A DNA stretch of 64,000 nucleotides, from the NCBI RefSeq assembly GCF_037126465.1, contig NC_088201.1, positions 230,288,258-230,352,257 on the forward strand. Direction: 5' to 3'. The translations under genes were made by a program, and so were the position numbers. This document shows, in pieces, positions 10,666 to 22,091 of the stretch. Each line of letters opens with the position of its first letter. The first letter of the stretch is position 1. This DNA is from Ornithodoros turicata (taxonomy: Eukaryota; Arthropoda; Arachnida; Ixodida; Argasidae). Under the pieces are notes generated by a model that did no database searches, was not told the origin of the DNA, and worked only from the letters and a program-made list of their open reading frames with translations.

Positions 10666-11422
10666 TGTCCTAAAACATCCTAAGGACGTCCTGAAACATT
10701 ATTTTACAAACTTGGGATATACCAAAAAGTGCAAAAATAACATCATCGCACTTCCGCAAGGAGTCATTCGTTACTTCGGAGGCGACCTTTTCCGGACCTG
10801 AAGTGGACCTTTTCCAGTGCCTTCTTCCTCCTTACTGGCTGTCTCTGAACACTGCACAACATTGGACAACATCATCACTGAGCAACACTGCATATGTGCA
10901 CGGAGAGCACGGAGCGTCGCAGCATCGTATCACATCACAGAGTATATTATCACAGCGTAGCATGATGCGAATTTTTCGGCGACTGATTGTTGAGCACTTA
11001 CATGCCTTTGAAAACATAATTTCCGTCAACACACAGCACCAATCCACAACGAGTAACCTCATCGGGCATGTATTCAAAATGTCCGAACTGCGACGACGAA
11101 AAGTTGAAGCACTGAGATCATCGGCGACGATGCCCACATAACCATCGACATCCGAAGGACGTCCCCAAATGGTCCTGTCGTCCTGGTCGGACAGTAATGT
11201 CGTAGGAACGTCCAGAGGATGTCAGGGTAATCGTCCGATTGTCGTACTTCATGGATATCTTCCAAAGACATCCCTGGGATGTTTGAAATTAATCAGACGT
11301 GGACAATGATTTAGCACGGACATAACGAGAATATCCCGATATATAGAAGAGACCAGTAGCATAGAGCACCATGAGGAAATATGTTCTATTACTTCACACA
11401 TTCATGCAATATGTGCCACGCA

Positions 11423-12325
11423 ATTTATTTATTTATTTATTTATTTATGACAATACCTCACGTGCCCTCGGGGGGCGTTGTGTGAGGGGGAGGTTACATC
11501 AGCAAGTATATGATACAGAACACAAGCAATTGAACACTTTGCAAAAAACAAAACAAAAAAACACTTATGTGAAGACGTTATGAAAACATATGCGATGATA
11601 GGGAAATTAGACACCAAAACTGGCAGCTAGCTGGCTGCGAAAAACTGAAGAGTAGGAGTTAGCTACGATAGACTGGGGAAGGTCGTTCCAAGCACTGGTG
11701 GTTTTGGGGAAGAAAGAAAATTGGAAATGAGATGTACGACATGGAATGTGGTCGATTTTATGGGCATGATCGATCCTAGAGGAGATGTAGTGGGCCATAG
11801 TGATGTACCCTGGACGGATGGTTGTGGTGTAGTAGAATTTGTGGAATAAACACAGACAAAAGTATTTCCTACGGTGTGCAAGAGGAGGAAGATTGATAGA
11901 GGCCTTTAAAGATGTAATACTGGACGGAAAAGAATAGTCTGATAAAATAAAGCGAGCTGCCCGATTCTGTAAGGATTCAAGAAGGTCCACGAGTGTTGAC
12001 TGGTAAGGATCCCAGATACTACATGCATATTCCAACTTCGGCCTGACTAGTGTTTGGTATGCAAGACGTTTCACCTCAGGTGGAGCAAGTTTAAGGTGGC
12101 GACGGATGAAACCAAGTTTGCGATTTGCATCGCGAACAATGGTATGAATATGATCTGACCAAGAGAGGTTTGAGGAGAAATGAAGCCCCAAGTACGTGTA
12201 AGTATGAGACTCACGGATGACATCCTGGCCTACGAGATACTGATGTGTTAGTGGTGACCTAGACCGTGAAAAGGGAATATAACAACACTTGGAAGCATTA
12301 AGAGGAAGACCCCAAGTAACACACC
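11423..12325 (-). pseudogene. 5'-truncated LINE, RT C-terminal end
   Basis: The minus-strand ORF (12,338-11,607, 243 aa) encodes the region after the RT catalytic core of CR1/Jockey-type non-LTR elements: YLGLHFSSNLSWSDHI, a region with KLGFIRRHL, LVRPKLEYACSIWDP, and LQNRAARFIL. The 3' end on this strand is a TAAA-type microsatellite tail (plus-strand ATTT run at 11,423-11,448). Homology stops abruptly near 12,325, as expected for 5' truncation during target-primed reverse transcription. The RT active site and endonuclease are absent. The element lies inside the 2.45-kb DNA transposon and is missing from the right arm. Confidence 0.8.
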
Positions 12326-13430
12326 TGTAACACACCAATTGGCAGTACGAAAGTGATGGTTGTGTAGCGCGTTAAGTGTGTGTTGCTCACTGTGTGTGTT
12401 AACCGTGTAGTGTTAAGTAGTGTGTTGCTCAACGGGGCAAAAATACTGACAGAAAGCGCATATGCGTGTCGGAAGTTATCAATATAAAACGTTATCTTAA
12501 AGGAGTACAAAGGGCCATAAAAAAGAAATTGAGGTTAATTAAGACGCCTGAAGAAAGTGTGTGTCTTATTTTATACTGAATAGCGCGAAAGGTTTTGATG
12601 TGTACAATTTAGCAATGATTTTTCAGAACCCCGAACAACCGAGAAGCAGACGACAGCGGGGTAGCAGACAACATGCATTTCTCTGGAGCAATTAGCAAGC
12701 GTTATACTTCTAGGTTCAGCACGAGGTTCCAGGCAGATCACATGCATGCTTGTACACATGCTCTCCACCGCCGTTGCGCACAGTCGCTTTTTCTGGCGTA
12801 CTTTATACTCAATTTCTGCGATAATTATGACTCTGTGGTGTGACTTACTTCTGGTGGTGCGTCTTAGCGGCCTACTTAACAGTTTTATAGGAAGAAAACA
12901 GGGCGTTAAAATGACTTCAGTGCTACTTTAAGCACTAACGTTAATGTTCTTTAAAAACTGGCATAATTTTGCTGGAGCACGAGGAACTTGAAATTTTAAA
13001 AAATTTAAATTTTTCGAATTTGCTCAAATTATGCATTATTATTTTTGACGTGTTGACATACATTTTGAGGTATACATTTCAGAAAATGCATGAAAAATGA
13101 AATAACTTCAAATGGATTACGGTGATAAAAGGATCACATCAAGATATTTAGAAAAAAAATAGGCGTCGACGCCTATATATCGTACTCCTCCATGTTAGCC
13201 GGCATGACGGAAAAGAGCGATGGGAGTCCAACACGGTCGCAAAGTCTAGTACATTGCCGCTTATGAGTCCCAAATGAACAGCAGGAAGACCTGGAAACGA
13301 AACTGGACTCCCTTGAATCATGTGGCATGCGGGCTAATGCGGAGGAATGCGATAAGTGATCCTAAAAATGTCAGTAAGCAACGGCTGCCAGTTGTCCACA
13401 AAATGTCTATTAAGTGACAGTTGAGATGCC
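12326..13430. other. interior of the DNA transposon, no gene
   Basis: AT-rich, non-coding interior between the LINE insertion and the right subterminal repeats. It includes TTAA-rich stretches around 12,990-13,050. No reading frame here has a recognisable motif. Confidence 0.5.
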
Positions 13431-13614
13431 ACACGGTTATCCTCTGGATGTCCAAAGATGCTACTGGGACGATCCCCAGAATGTCCCATAGATGTCATGC
13501 GGATTATAAAAGATGTCTTTGAGACATCTCATTGTCCAAATTCAAACGTCTTATGGACGTTTAGCAGATGTCGATGGTTTGCTGGGTGATTTTCAGTGTT
13601 TCGTACACTGGTCA

Positions 13615-13662
13615 CTCGCGATGGGAAGACCGTTTTCGGCACGGATTCCAGGTACAGAGAGG
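13615..13662 (+). repeat. candidate left inverted end of the MULE element
   Basis: The block TCGCGATGGGAAGACCGTTTTCGGCAC followed by GATTCC.GGTACAGA recurs inverted at 21,081-21,127. The pair flanks the MULE transposase exons and points inward, as terminal inverted repeats would. Similarity fades after about 50 bases, so the true ends of the element are uncertain. The pair is mirrored in the right arm (about 61,767-61,815 and 54,414-54,460). Confidence 0.45.
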
Positions 13663-14153
13663 CTCAGCAGAGAGGGAGGTGTGAGAGAGAACATGTACGC
13701 TGTCTTTTTTTTTTTCCATGACAGCGAGAAACGAGAGTTGCGGTTTGCGCAAGTGTATATCTCGGTTGCGTTCGATGCTTTGGCATGTCGGAGATTGATG
13801 AAGAAATATCGCTTGAGCGGCATCTAAACGATCTGAAGGAGGAGGAGTCACGCTGGTGTGGATACCTGCTGAGTGACGACTGCCTCAGCAAGCTGGAGAA
13901 TGATCTCTGCAGCATAGGGGTATCTTTCCAAACTGAGAAAGCGCGGTACGCGCGTCCAGGCAGGAGCACTGATTACGGTGAGCTTCATACCATTATTACA
14001 GTATGAAATAATTATTACAGTATATACTAATTGTTATGTCTTCGTATATTACTCCTGGCATTAGTCCTAAATAGCAGATTCTTACAAAGAGGGGAGGAGA
14101 TGCTGGGCGAAAATATGTTTGTAGTGCAAGTGTATGTTGTGCACTATGTATAT

Positions 14154-14226
14154 GTACAGGGTGGGTGCAGATAAAGTAGAGCCAGATTGTTGTGGGGCTA
14201 TTTTTTCTGCCCCCCACCCTGTACAT
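14154..14226. repeat. 72-bp hairpin mini-element
   Basis: The ends are inverted: TGTACAGGGTGGGTGCAGA on the left and the inverse of TGTACAGGGTGGGGGGCAGA on the right, with an unpaired middle (AGAGCCAGATTGTTG...). It lies in the first large intron of the MULE gene. The terminal ACAGGGTGGGTGC is shared with the larger foldback element at 15,666-16,232, so the two may use the same transposase. A copy is in the right arm (61,196-61,268). Confidence 0.6.
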
Positions 14227-15665
14227 GTTACGGCGAGCAAGTACAATTTTTTTTTCTCTCACGCGTCTTTGAAGACTAACTTTCATTTGTACTATGCGGC
14301 AACCTAGGCAGACTTATGTTCAGCACTGGGAAGAGTGGAGTGCCTGTTGCATTAGACATGCCGTTCGAAGTTACTGCTTGGATAACGAAGGGCTTTATCT
14401 TTGGCAAGGACAGGCACCATGTCCAAACAGAAATGGTAAATATTATTTCGATGAGTTCTGAACAACAACTTGTTTTCTAGTCATATAGAACCATTCATGA
14501 TGGCTTGATGTGACTGCACAAAAGCCTTCCGACAATACAATACAATATAAGAAAGCTATGGCAAACAGGGACACCTCCGGTTTGTTCACTGTACACCAAC
14601 ACTGCAATATGTAGGAGCCTTTTGTCTTTAACAACAGTTTTATACTTTCCAGAACATAAAACATAATTACTAGTACATTATTACACAGTTTAGTGATAGC
14701 AATTAAGTACCAATGTAGCTAAGAATCAATGTTCTAATTTTGTTCTATGCCTGCAGCATCCATCTTGCATCTAAGGTGCTCTAGCCCAGTGTCTCATTTC
14801 CAGGAGTATACCACACATTGTTACAGCACGTATCATCAAGCTGATTAGTCACACATGGAAGAGAGTAGTGGGGTATTCATGCTATCAGTTGATAATTAAA
14901 TTACATATCTAGGTAAACTTAATTACAGGTGGTTACACCAAATATATTGAATGACTCTATTAAGCAAAATCTTTTTCAAGTAATTTTTATGCATGCTCGT
15001 TCAACATCACATGCTGTCATTGTTTCTCCTATATTATTCAAAAAAGAAAAAAAGTCAAGTTTTCTCATTTAGTGCCATAACTGGTTTCAGGCTTCGACCA
15101 GCTGTACATCCGACTGGGCAGAACTAACAAAAAAAGAAGATGAAACTGCAAACAACTAAGAAGAGGTGCACTGCTTATATGCATATAAAAGAGATACAAG
15201 CATATCCAGATTACACGGTAATTTACCCACGGCAATCATACTGCACATTCCACTTCATTGTGCGTTAACAATCTTTCCACCGAAACATTTGAAGGCATAG
15301 GCGCTCATTGTGCCCAGGGGGGCCAGGCCCCCTCTGAGCGTTTACCAGCTGTCATTCATATTGAAATTCTTGCAGGATATGCTAAAAATCGTGTGTTGCA
15401 TGCGAGTGAAAATGACAATACTTGTCTCATAACGTCGCACCACGAAATTCCTGACAGCCTGCATGACCTCTGTGTATGTAAGTGGATTCGTAGCTGGTCT
15501 TATTTCATAAACAAGTTCAGTATTGACAAGTCACCCTAAAAACACTTCACAAATGAAATGCTACTTGCCTTTCCTTCCCGTTATTCCTTTCCGCTTCAGT
15601 GTCTATGAATGCGCTTAAACTTTGCATGGCCACTGTTTTGAATGCCCCTATTGTGTGCTACAAAT

Positions 15666-16232
15666 GTACATGGTGGGTGCTATAAAAGGTCACTCGCATC
15701 TTTGCGCGCGGCGCGATACCTACTTGACGGGCAATAGTTCCGCTACCACAGAGTGCATAATTTGTGTCAGAAAAGCATCCGAAAGAATCGTGGTTGCCAG
15801 GCGCTGCATAACAAAGTAAATACGACCACGCAAACTTTCGTCTTGATGCATTTCCTATGCGCTATACCGATGTGAACACGGCGGTCTGCAAATTGTAGTG
15901 TATAGCATCCGCCTAGGGGCTCTAGTCGACACGAATTTGTTTTCGCTTTTGACGCCGCTAGCTTCCCTATAGGCGGAAGCTGCACTCAACTAGGGGCAGA
16001 CGGCCGTGTTTACATCTGTACTGCGCATAAGAAATGCATTGACACGAAACATTAACATGAACACGTTTGCGGGTCGTGTTTACTTTCTCATGCAGTGCCT
16101 GGTAACCACGATTTTCTCGAAGGCTTTTCTGGCACAAATTATGCGCTCTGCGATAGCGGAAGTCTGTCAGTCAAGTAGGTATTGCGCCACGCGCGAAAAT
16201 GTGACTGACCTTTGATAGCACCCACCATGTAT
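15666..16232. mobile_element. foldback MITE with ~230-bp inverted arms
   Basis: The left end (TACATGGTGGGTGCTATAAA, followed by AGGTCACTCGC...) and the inverted right end (TACATGGTGGGTGCTATCAA, followed by AGGTCAGTCAC...) stay alignable through GATACCTACTTGAC, CATAATTTGTG.CAGAAAAGC and on to the centre. Nearly the whole 567 bp is one imperfect palindrome. It lies inside an intron of the MULE gene. The right-arm copy (59,124-59,706) has ACAGGGTGGGTGC ends, probably closer to the ancestral terminus. No coding capacity. Confidence 0.8.
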
Positions 16233-17219
16233 ATAAACAAAAAATCTGCGCCCGGCGATCTGTCATGCTTCTTGCTTGTTTTGTCTGTTAGTGTTTTTGC
16301 CTTTAAATTAATGAACTGATTAATGAAATTAATGAATAATTAATGAACAGAGCATCACAAAATATATTCACTATTCTACACTTACACTTGCAACTCTCTT
16401 TTAGGTGAGCAACACCCTCAGTACAAGAGGAAGAAAAAACGCAAAAGGCAAATCACTTGCTAAGCTTCGTGATGCCATCAGAGAAAGTGACAGTTCCCAG
16501 CTGGTTGAGCAGAGAATATATATCGGCATTTCTGCTAAGGATGAACACACAAACCACAAGTTTGGAGCAGCTATCTACTAGGCACAGCCAGTCAACAGTA
16601 AAGTGACAGAAGAAATTGAAAGGCTTGTGCATAAGGGCACAACATCTGTGAAGGAAGTGCAGCAGTGCCTTGTATACTTCTTAGATCATATCATGTTTGC
16701 TGGCAAAGAAAAGCCTGAAGATACGAGCAGAGCATACTATCCTACGAAGGAAGACATTGGTAACCGCATTCTTTCTGTGCTGGGAAAAGACCGCTTCAGC
16801 GAGGAGGACGATTACAACGCACAAGCTCTTATAAGGACATTACAAGAACAAGAACCAACATCACACTTTTTTTTTTCGCCCGCACCGATCGAGTGAGCAC
16901 ATAGAACAGAACGGCCCTGATCTTTCATATGCTTCTGGTAGTGATGACATTTTGTATCTTGTGTCAAAGGAGTGTACCAAAAGCTACTTTTCTGTTATCG
17001 GTCTGCCTTCATGAAGTGTCTCATGCAAACATATGCAGATACTGTTGTGTGGCTAGATGCAACACACAAAACCACTGATTATGCCCTGCCCTTGTTCCTT
17101 CTGGCAGTAGAAACCCCTGTTGGCTATATGAACGTTGGAATATTTATAACGCATTTCTGAAGCTTTGAGGATTTTCAAACAGTGGTGTCCTTCGTTCAGT
17201 CCTATGTTCTCAAGAAAGG

Positions 17220-18034
17220 ATAACGGACGTATTTTCGTTACCATTGCCATTTTCGTTACTGCTGTATTTTCGTTTCCGTTATCCGTTTCTGACACCAGCC
17301 TTCCAATTGCGTTTCCGTTGCGTTTCCGCTACTGTTTCCGGTAATGGAACGGTTGTTACAGAGCTGCGGGAGGACGACCCGTCCGGCTCAATCACCACCC
17401 TGTTTTACGTAAGTGCTGCTTCGGTGTCACGCGTACACAGTACACAAGGAATTTTGCGTCGTCGGGATGCAAATATCTTGCAAGATAAAAAAAAACAAAC
17501 ACAAGATAGAAGTGTAGGAACATGTCTTCAGGTACTCGGAGTCCAGCAACTCAAGATGGGCGTAAACTTCATCCAATGTCGCATTTATAAGCGGACCCTG
17601 TCGGTAGTAAATAATATTGCCATGGCCACGGTGAAATGAAGAAAAAAAAAGTACAAAAGGAGTACCTAAAAATCGTAGGCTGTCACCCTCGTGCTATGGT
17701 GGAGTATAGTCATGTGTTGATGTCATGGAGTTACGAGGACTGGGACGAGGTAAGCGACGGATGCACCCTGGAGATCCAATATTGCGGTTTGTGTGGAGTA
17801 TTTAGAGCATTGCAGTGAATGAAGTCAGCAAAATACAAAAACGAAATATGAAAAATCACTCAAATGTCATCGCACAACGGGAATAGCCATTACCCGAATT
17901 CAATACCGGGCCATAAATTCGTTTCCGTTTCTGTTTCCAGTAATGGAGGACCGTGGTATGCGCTTCCGTTTCCGTTATCGTTACCACCTCCAATTTCGGT
18001 AATATACCGTTTCCGTTACCCTTCCCTGGTTCTG
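17220..18034. mobile_element. GTTTCCGTT-rich insertion inside the MULE gene
   Basis: MULE coding homology stops at 17,219 and resumes near 18,035. The intervening 815 bp begin TAACGGACG and carry clusters of TTTCCGTTACC-like motifs at both ends (17,225-17,345 and 17,920-18,025). The mirrored piece in the right arm is shorter (about 57,489-58,231); its outer junction carries a deletion relative to the left. I do not recognise the family. The motif clusters are in the same orientation at both ends rather than inverted. Confidence 0.5.
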
Positions 18035-18591
18035 GATGGTTGACTACTCAATAGCAGAGATAAATGTTTTTACTGCAATTTTTTCAGACAGTCAAATAGC
18101 CATTTGGGACGTACATCGGGAAAGAGTATGGGATATGTGGCTCAGAAGGAAAGAGAATGGTGTGAGAAATCACGAAGAAGCACTGACACTCCTGAGAAAA
18201 ATCGCCAGAGAAACCACTGAAGAGGAATATAAGCATGCAAAAGAAGCCTTGTGGTCATCAGAAGTCTGGTCATCAAACTCTCAGTTACAACGTTACCTGA
18301 TTGAAGTCTGGTTCTCAATAGAGAAGATGTGGGTGAAACTGTTTCGGCTTCAACTCCCTATCGGTACCAACAGTGGAGTTGAACCATAAAACAAATTGCT
18401 CAAAGAGCACTATATTAAACAGCACAGTGGGCGAAAAAGCCCTGCCGGGTTAATTAGAACTCTCATTGGCCAGTTTCTTCCAGAGAGAGAGAGAGAGAAA
18501 AAAAAAACGAATCTTTTTAGGACGAAACATGAAGCTTTCAACGGAGTACAGGCTGTGCCGTCCTGGCCTTCCATCGTATCTTCGCAATAGG

Positions 18592-18978
18592 CAGGGCCGG
18601 TGCTAGGGGTGTGTGGGGCCTGAGGCAGAGGCACATCGCGGGGCCTGTTTCACACCAGCAGTAATGAAAAATAGAAGAAATGATAATATTTTCGCAGTGG
18701 GAGATTTTAGCAGTACGGGAAATAGCAGCGTGAGAAAAGGGTACGAAATCATCGGTATAGCTTGCAGGGTTGGCGGATTTTTCTTAGAAGTGGGACTTTT
18801 TTCGTCACATGACCAAATTGCACATAACACATTCTTGTCTCATTTCTGTTTTAGCCGAATATCGCGACTAAGTGGATACTCGATATTTTTTTTTCTAAAG
18901 TAATCGCTGGTCGTTCAGTGCTTCGTGCGCGGGGCCTAAGGCGGTCCCCTTACTCGCCTACCCCTATCGCCGGCCCTG
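18592..18978. mobile_element. hAT-like MITE
   Basis: The ends are inverted repeats starting CAGGGCCGG (CAGGGCCGGTGCTAGGGGTG left; CAGGGCCGGCGATAGGGGTA right, inverted), with GGGGCCT.AGGC blocks further in. The flanks GCAATAGG and ACAACAGG match at 6 of 8 positions, compatible with an old 8-bp hAT duplication. MULE coding sequence resumes directly after it. No transposase inside. The element is also present in the right arm, so insertion predates the arm duplication. Confidence 0.7.
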
Positions 18979-19620
18979 ACAACAGGCCACCAAAGGTCGT
19001 AAAACATATCATGACACGCATAACTGCTGCTGGTGACTTTATGAGTGAGCACATTCTGGGTGATAATGACGATGGCCAAGGGATATTTAAGGTGAGGTCA
19101 TTGTCTCAAGATGGGCTCCACCATACAGTGAACTTCAATGCACCTTCCTGCACCTGCAAGGATTTCATTACCACGCAGCTTCCTTGCAAGCATGTTTGTG
19201 TCATATTTGTATTGTTTGACTCATGGGGATCTGAACATCTACCGGAGAAATACGGGAAGTGTCGAGCTATAAGGTTAGATCGGAACATTGACACACGTAG
19301 TGACATAAAAGTGGATATTTTACATCATGATGATATTACATGTGCTCCGACTACGAGTGAAAACTCAGCACCACTGCAAGACCTACAGAAGGTCCAGCGA
19401 AGAGAAGAAAGACGAGTCAGAAACAGCGTCATACATGCACTAGAGCAAAAGTTCTGTTTATTACTGCCATGATATTAACACGATGAAAAATGTACCGAAT
19501 CGGCTCGCAGAATGTCAAGCAGAACCGCAGGATGACATGTCCAAATCTAATGGTCTGACTGTAAGAGGTTCTCCCAAAAAGGGCTGCTCCAATCAAAGGA
19601 AACAAAATACGAAAACTGGG

Positions 19621-20504
19621 CCTACATGTTTTTGAACAAACTTACTAAAAAGATAGGCGCGGAGACGAGAGCACTGGACATCACGGGGCCGTACTGGATC
19701 AAAGGCAACCAAAATGAGACCGACCCACATGTCCCTGATTAAGTAATTCGATGCAATTTCAAATTTCATAATGAACGCTGTCAGGAACTGGCTTTCAGTA
19801 ATGTTGTGTATTCTGCTGCAGTGACTGATCCAGACCCTTCTGCACTCCCCAACTGTTTCGAGACGTTCCCTATCTTTTCCTCCAGCTTTGTAGGGAAGAA
19901 CTACATCTGTGCCTTAAAAGGACCTTGAAATAGGCCCTTGAATTTTTTCTGCCCAAATTTTGTGGGAACCATGACAACAATTGGACATCTGTATGCAATA
20001 AGGGCATACGTCAATTTATCCCCTTTTTGCTATTTTTGCTGCAATAACATCTACATACCAGTATGTCGCGGGAAAAGAAAATTTCGGAGCCTATTGGGGC
20101 AATTTATTAGCCCGCTACAGGAGGGTAAGAAATGGGAAATGCATGTGTGTAAATGAGACGCACAATCAGATCAGGACCCTTTTCTCAGTTTGGGATTTTT
20201 CGGCTTATCCCCTTCTTTCATACAGAGGTTCAATTATAAACCCCTCCCCCCCACATAATTTCGTGCAACATCCCCCATGCTCGATATTCTGGATAAAGCA
20301 CTGCTGCGTACCATTAATTCTACTACTTTCCAACGTCTTTTGCTGATTTTCCATTTATACGTGTATTAAATACCTTACTGTGCTGGAAACTATGTTTTAG
20401 TACGTATAAAATGTGAATGTGATAAGAGCAGTTGTATATACTACTTAATTGAAGGGATGTATATGTTAGGGATGGTTATCAACTTCGTTACATTTTCGGT
20501 TCCA
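19621..20504. other. downstream part of the MULE region, no clear gene
   Basis: Sequence after the MULE coding end. Short coding-like patches are interrupted by stops in every frame, and I recognise no domain. It is fully mirrored in the right arm (about 55,035-55,920), so it belongs to the duplicated block. Confidence 0.45.
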
Positions 20505-20725
20505 TATAGTGGGTGTTTGCTCTAACGTGTCCAAAAATTTTATTTAAAGCCAGAGATAAAAGAGAAAGGAGCGCAACTTTTCAGCTACTTGACTAAGAAA
20601 CAGGTGCTACTATATTGTAGCAGCGCCTGTTTCTTACTCAAATAGCAGAAAAGTACCACTTGCATTTATTTTATCGCCCGCTTCAAACACAATTTCTGGA
20701 CACGTTAGAGCAAACGCCCTGTATA
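20505..20725. repeat. 221-bp palindromic MITE
   Basis: Two ~105-base arms: left TATAGTGGGTGTTTGCTCTA, then ACGTGTCCAAAAATT and on; right, inverted, TATACAGGGCGTTTGCTCTA, then ACGTGTCCAGAAATT. They meet near TGCTACTATATTGTAGCA. Almost the entire element can fold into one hairpin. TA-rich flanks suggest TA or TATA target use. The right-arm copy is at 54,814-55,034. Confidence 0.75.
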
Positions 20726-21080
20726 ATGCAATTTGCTTCCTCGGGCATCTATATGAAGTGAATTGCCACTCCTCCATTAATAGCGGTGTTGCCCGCTCTC
20801 TTTGTCATTGTTTATGATTATGACAGCCATGCACATCCAGCGTGTACGCTAAATTCTCGATTACCATGTTGCACACAAAATGCAATTTTGTTTTGTGTAT
20901 TCGTTTCTGGAGGTTTCTGTATACGTTGTACTAACGGTGACAGGAATCATTCCTGACAGCACTCGTGGGCCAGCGCATAGCAGTCGCCGCATACAGCAAG
21001 CTCACGAGGTGAGGCGATATGTCCTGGGAGAGAAGGATAGCAGCGTTTCACTCGCCGCTCTCTTCTCTCCCTCCTGACGC

Positions 21081-21127
21081 TATCTGTACCCGGAATCGGT
21101 GCCGAAAACGGCCTCCCCTCGCGATGT
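21081..21127 (-). repeat. candidate right inverted end of the MULE element
   Basis: On the minus strand it reads TCGCGAGGGGAGGCCGTTTT, then CGGCACCGATTCCGGGTACAGA, matching the block at 13,615-13,662 in inverted orientation. Together they delimit about 7.5 kb that includes all MULE exons. Confidence 0.45.
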
Positions 21128-22091
21128 CTCGTGCAGTTCGCGTTTCTTGCGTACAAATTAACGCCATCCAACTTCGGTGAGATCGTGTTTCCATCTCGTG
21201 ACAAATGCGGACTCCACGGCCTGCAGGCTCGTGCGAGCTTATTCTGCAAGAAATAATAACTTCAAGAACACTGTTCCAGTAAAATGTATTGAGAAGTACC
21301 GTAATTTCACTACTTTCACTATTCGTACTAGCCGCGACTTATGTGCATTTTTTTTCCTCACAGGCGCTCTGCGGGTGCGGCCTATCTGATGACCTAATCT
21401 GATGACCTAACACCGGTGTGGCCTATCTGATGACTATTTTCTCCTGGTATTTTTCCCATACGCCGGCTTTAGCGAAGGTGGCGACAGTGCCTCTGGAACA
21501 GCACCGACCTCCTGATGCACGAACAGTGCGTAAGAGGGGCGCGCCCACATTCGAGTGGATTGATTTTCCCGGTGCCTTCGCTCAAGCAGCTTTAACCAAA
21601 GTGGTGACAGTGATTCATACCTTCTGCAGAGCCACTGGCCCGTGGATTCATGAAAAACCGGCAGCCACGGCTCAATCCGATCTTGGTAGAACACTACAAC
21701 TGACCTCCTTTGCTCTAAACCATGCCGACCCCGGAGCATGGACCACAGGGTTTATGGCCTTCTCTATGGTTTCGTTTGTCGCACAAGTCAGTCGTCCTGT
21801 ATTGCCCGCGGCTTATCTACGAGTGGGTCTTATCTGTTAGAAAATTTTCAGAACGTTCCTAAAAGAGGGACCAATAGCTTGTCACGGCCAAGTCACGACT
21901 CCTGTACTTTTTGCGTATGATTCATAGCATTTGAAGCGACACGAACTCCTTTGCAATCCCGACGAGGCAGCATGTGATACGCTGCGGAAAACGTGTACCC
22001 ACGCCGGCGCGCCGTGCTTGGCGGCCTTGGCATCATCGGCGACATGGGACATCGGCTCGTTTGGCAAGTAGGACTGTGCGAATAATCTCAC
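21128..22091. other. no clear gene; small direct repeats
   Basis: Contains a short CTGATGACCTA repeat near 21,387-21,440. Two related blocks (CTTTAGCGAAGGTGGCGACAGTG at about 21,475 and CTTTAACCAAAGTGGTGACAGTG at about 21,592) form a 118-bp direct repeat. Open frames on either strand have no recognisable domain. The 21,882-22,091 part is read-through of the GTPase-like exon that follows on the minus strand. Confidence 0.4.

Larger units (their letters stand above)
11133..13586. mobile_element. non-autonomous DNA transposon with imperfect TIRs
   Basis: The left arm carries 2,454 bp that the right arm lacks (right arm reads straight across near 61,842). The ends are imperfect inverted repeats: CCCACATAACCATCGACATC at 11,133 and, inverted, CCCAGCAAACCATCGACATC ending 13,586. 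TG flanks both sides (11,131-11,132; 13,587-13,588), a possible 2-bp target duplication. Subterminal regions (11,155-11,290 and 13,430-13,575) are full of GGACGTCC/GGATGTC-type motifs. No transposase is seen. A LINE fragment is nested at 11,423-12,325. The superfamily is not assigned. Confidence 0.7.
13785..19620 (+). pseudogene. MULE-type transposase gene, multi-exon and broken (left arm)
   Basis: A Mutator-like transposase would bind element ends and cut and paste DNA. Likely exons: 13,785-13,977 (MSEIDEEISLERHLNDLK...), 14,308-14,435 (VPVALDMPFEVTAWITKGFI), about 15,345-15,473 (HIEILAGYAKNRVLHAS) and from 16,405. Donor/acceptor phases agree: phase 1 for the first intron, and GTATGT at 15,474 is in phase with 16,405. 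The catalytic MULE block LDATHKTTDYALPLFLLAV lies at about 17,060-17,110. A SWIM zinc finger (CTC...PCKHVC) lies at 19,150-19,195, and coding-like sequence may run on to about 19,620. Defects: an in-frame TAG at 16,579 shared with the right arm, a T-run frameshift near 16,870, an inserted GTTTCCGTT-rich element (17,220-18,034) and a MITE (18,592-18,978). Inactivation began before the arms duplicated. Exon borders are my reading of splice signals, not proven. Confidence 0.7.

Noticed and set aside
21418..21840. 140-codon plus-strand ORF
   Set aside because: Not kept open in the mirror arm and covers a direct repeat; likely chance.
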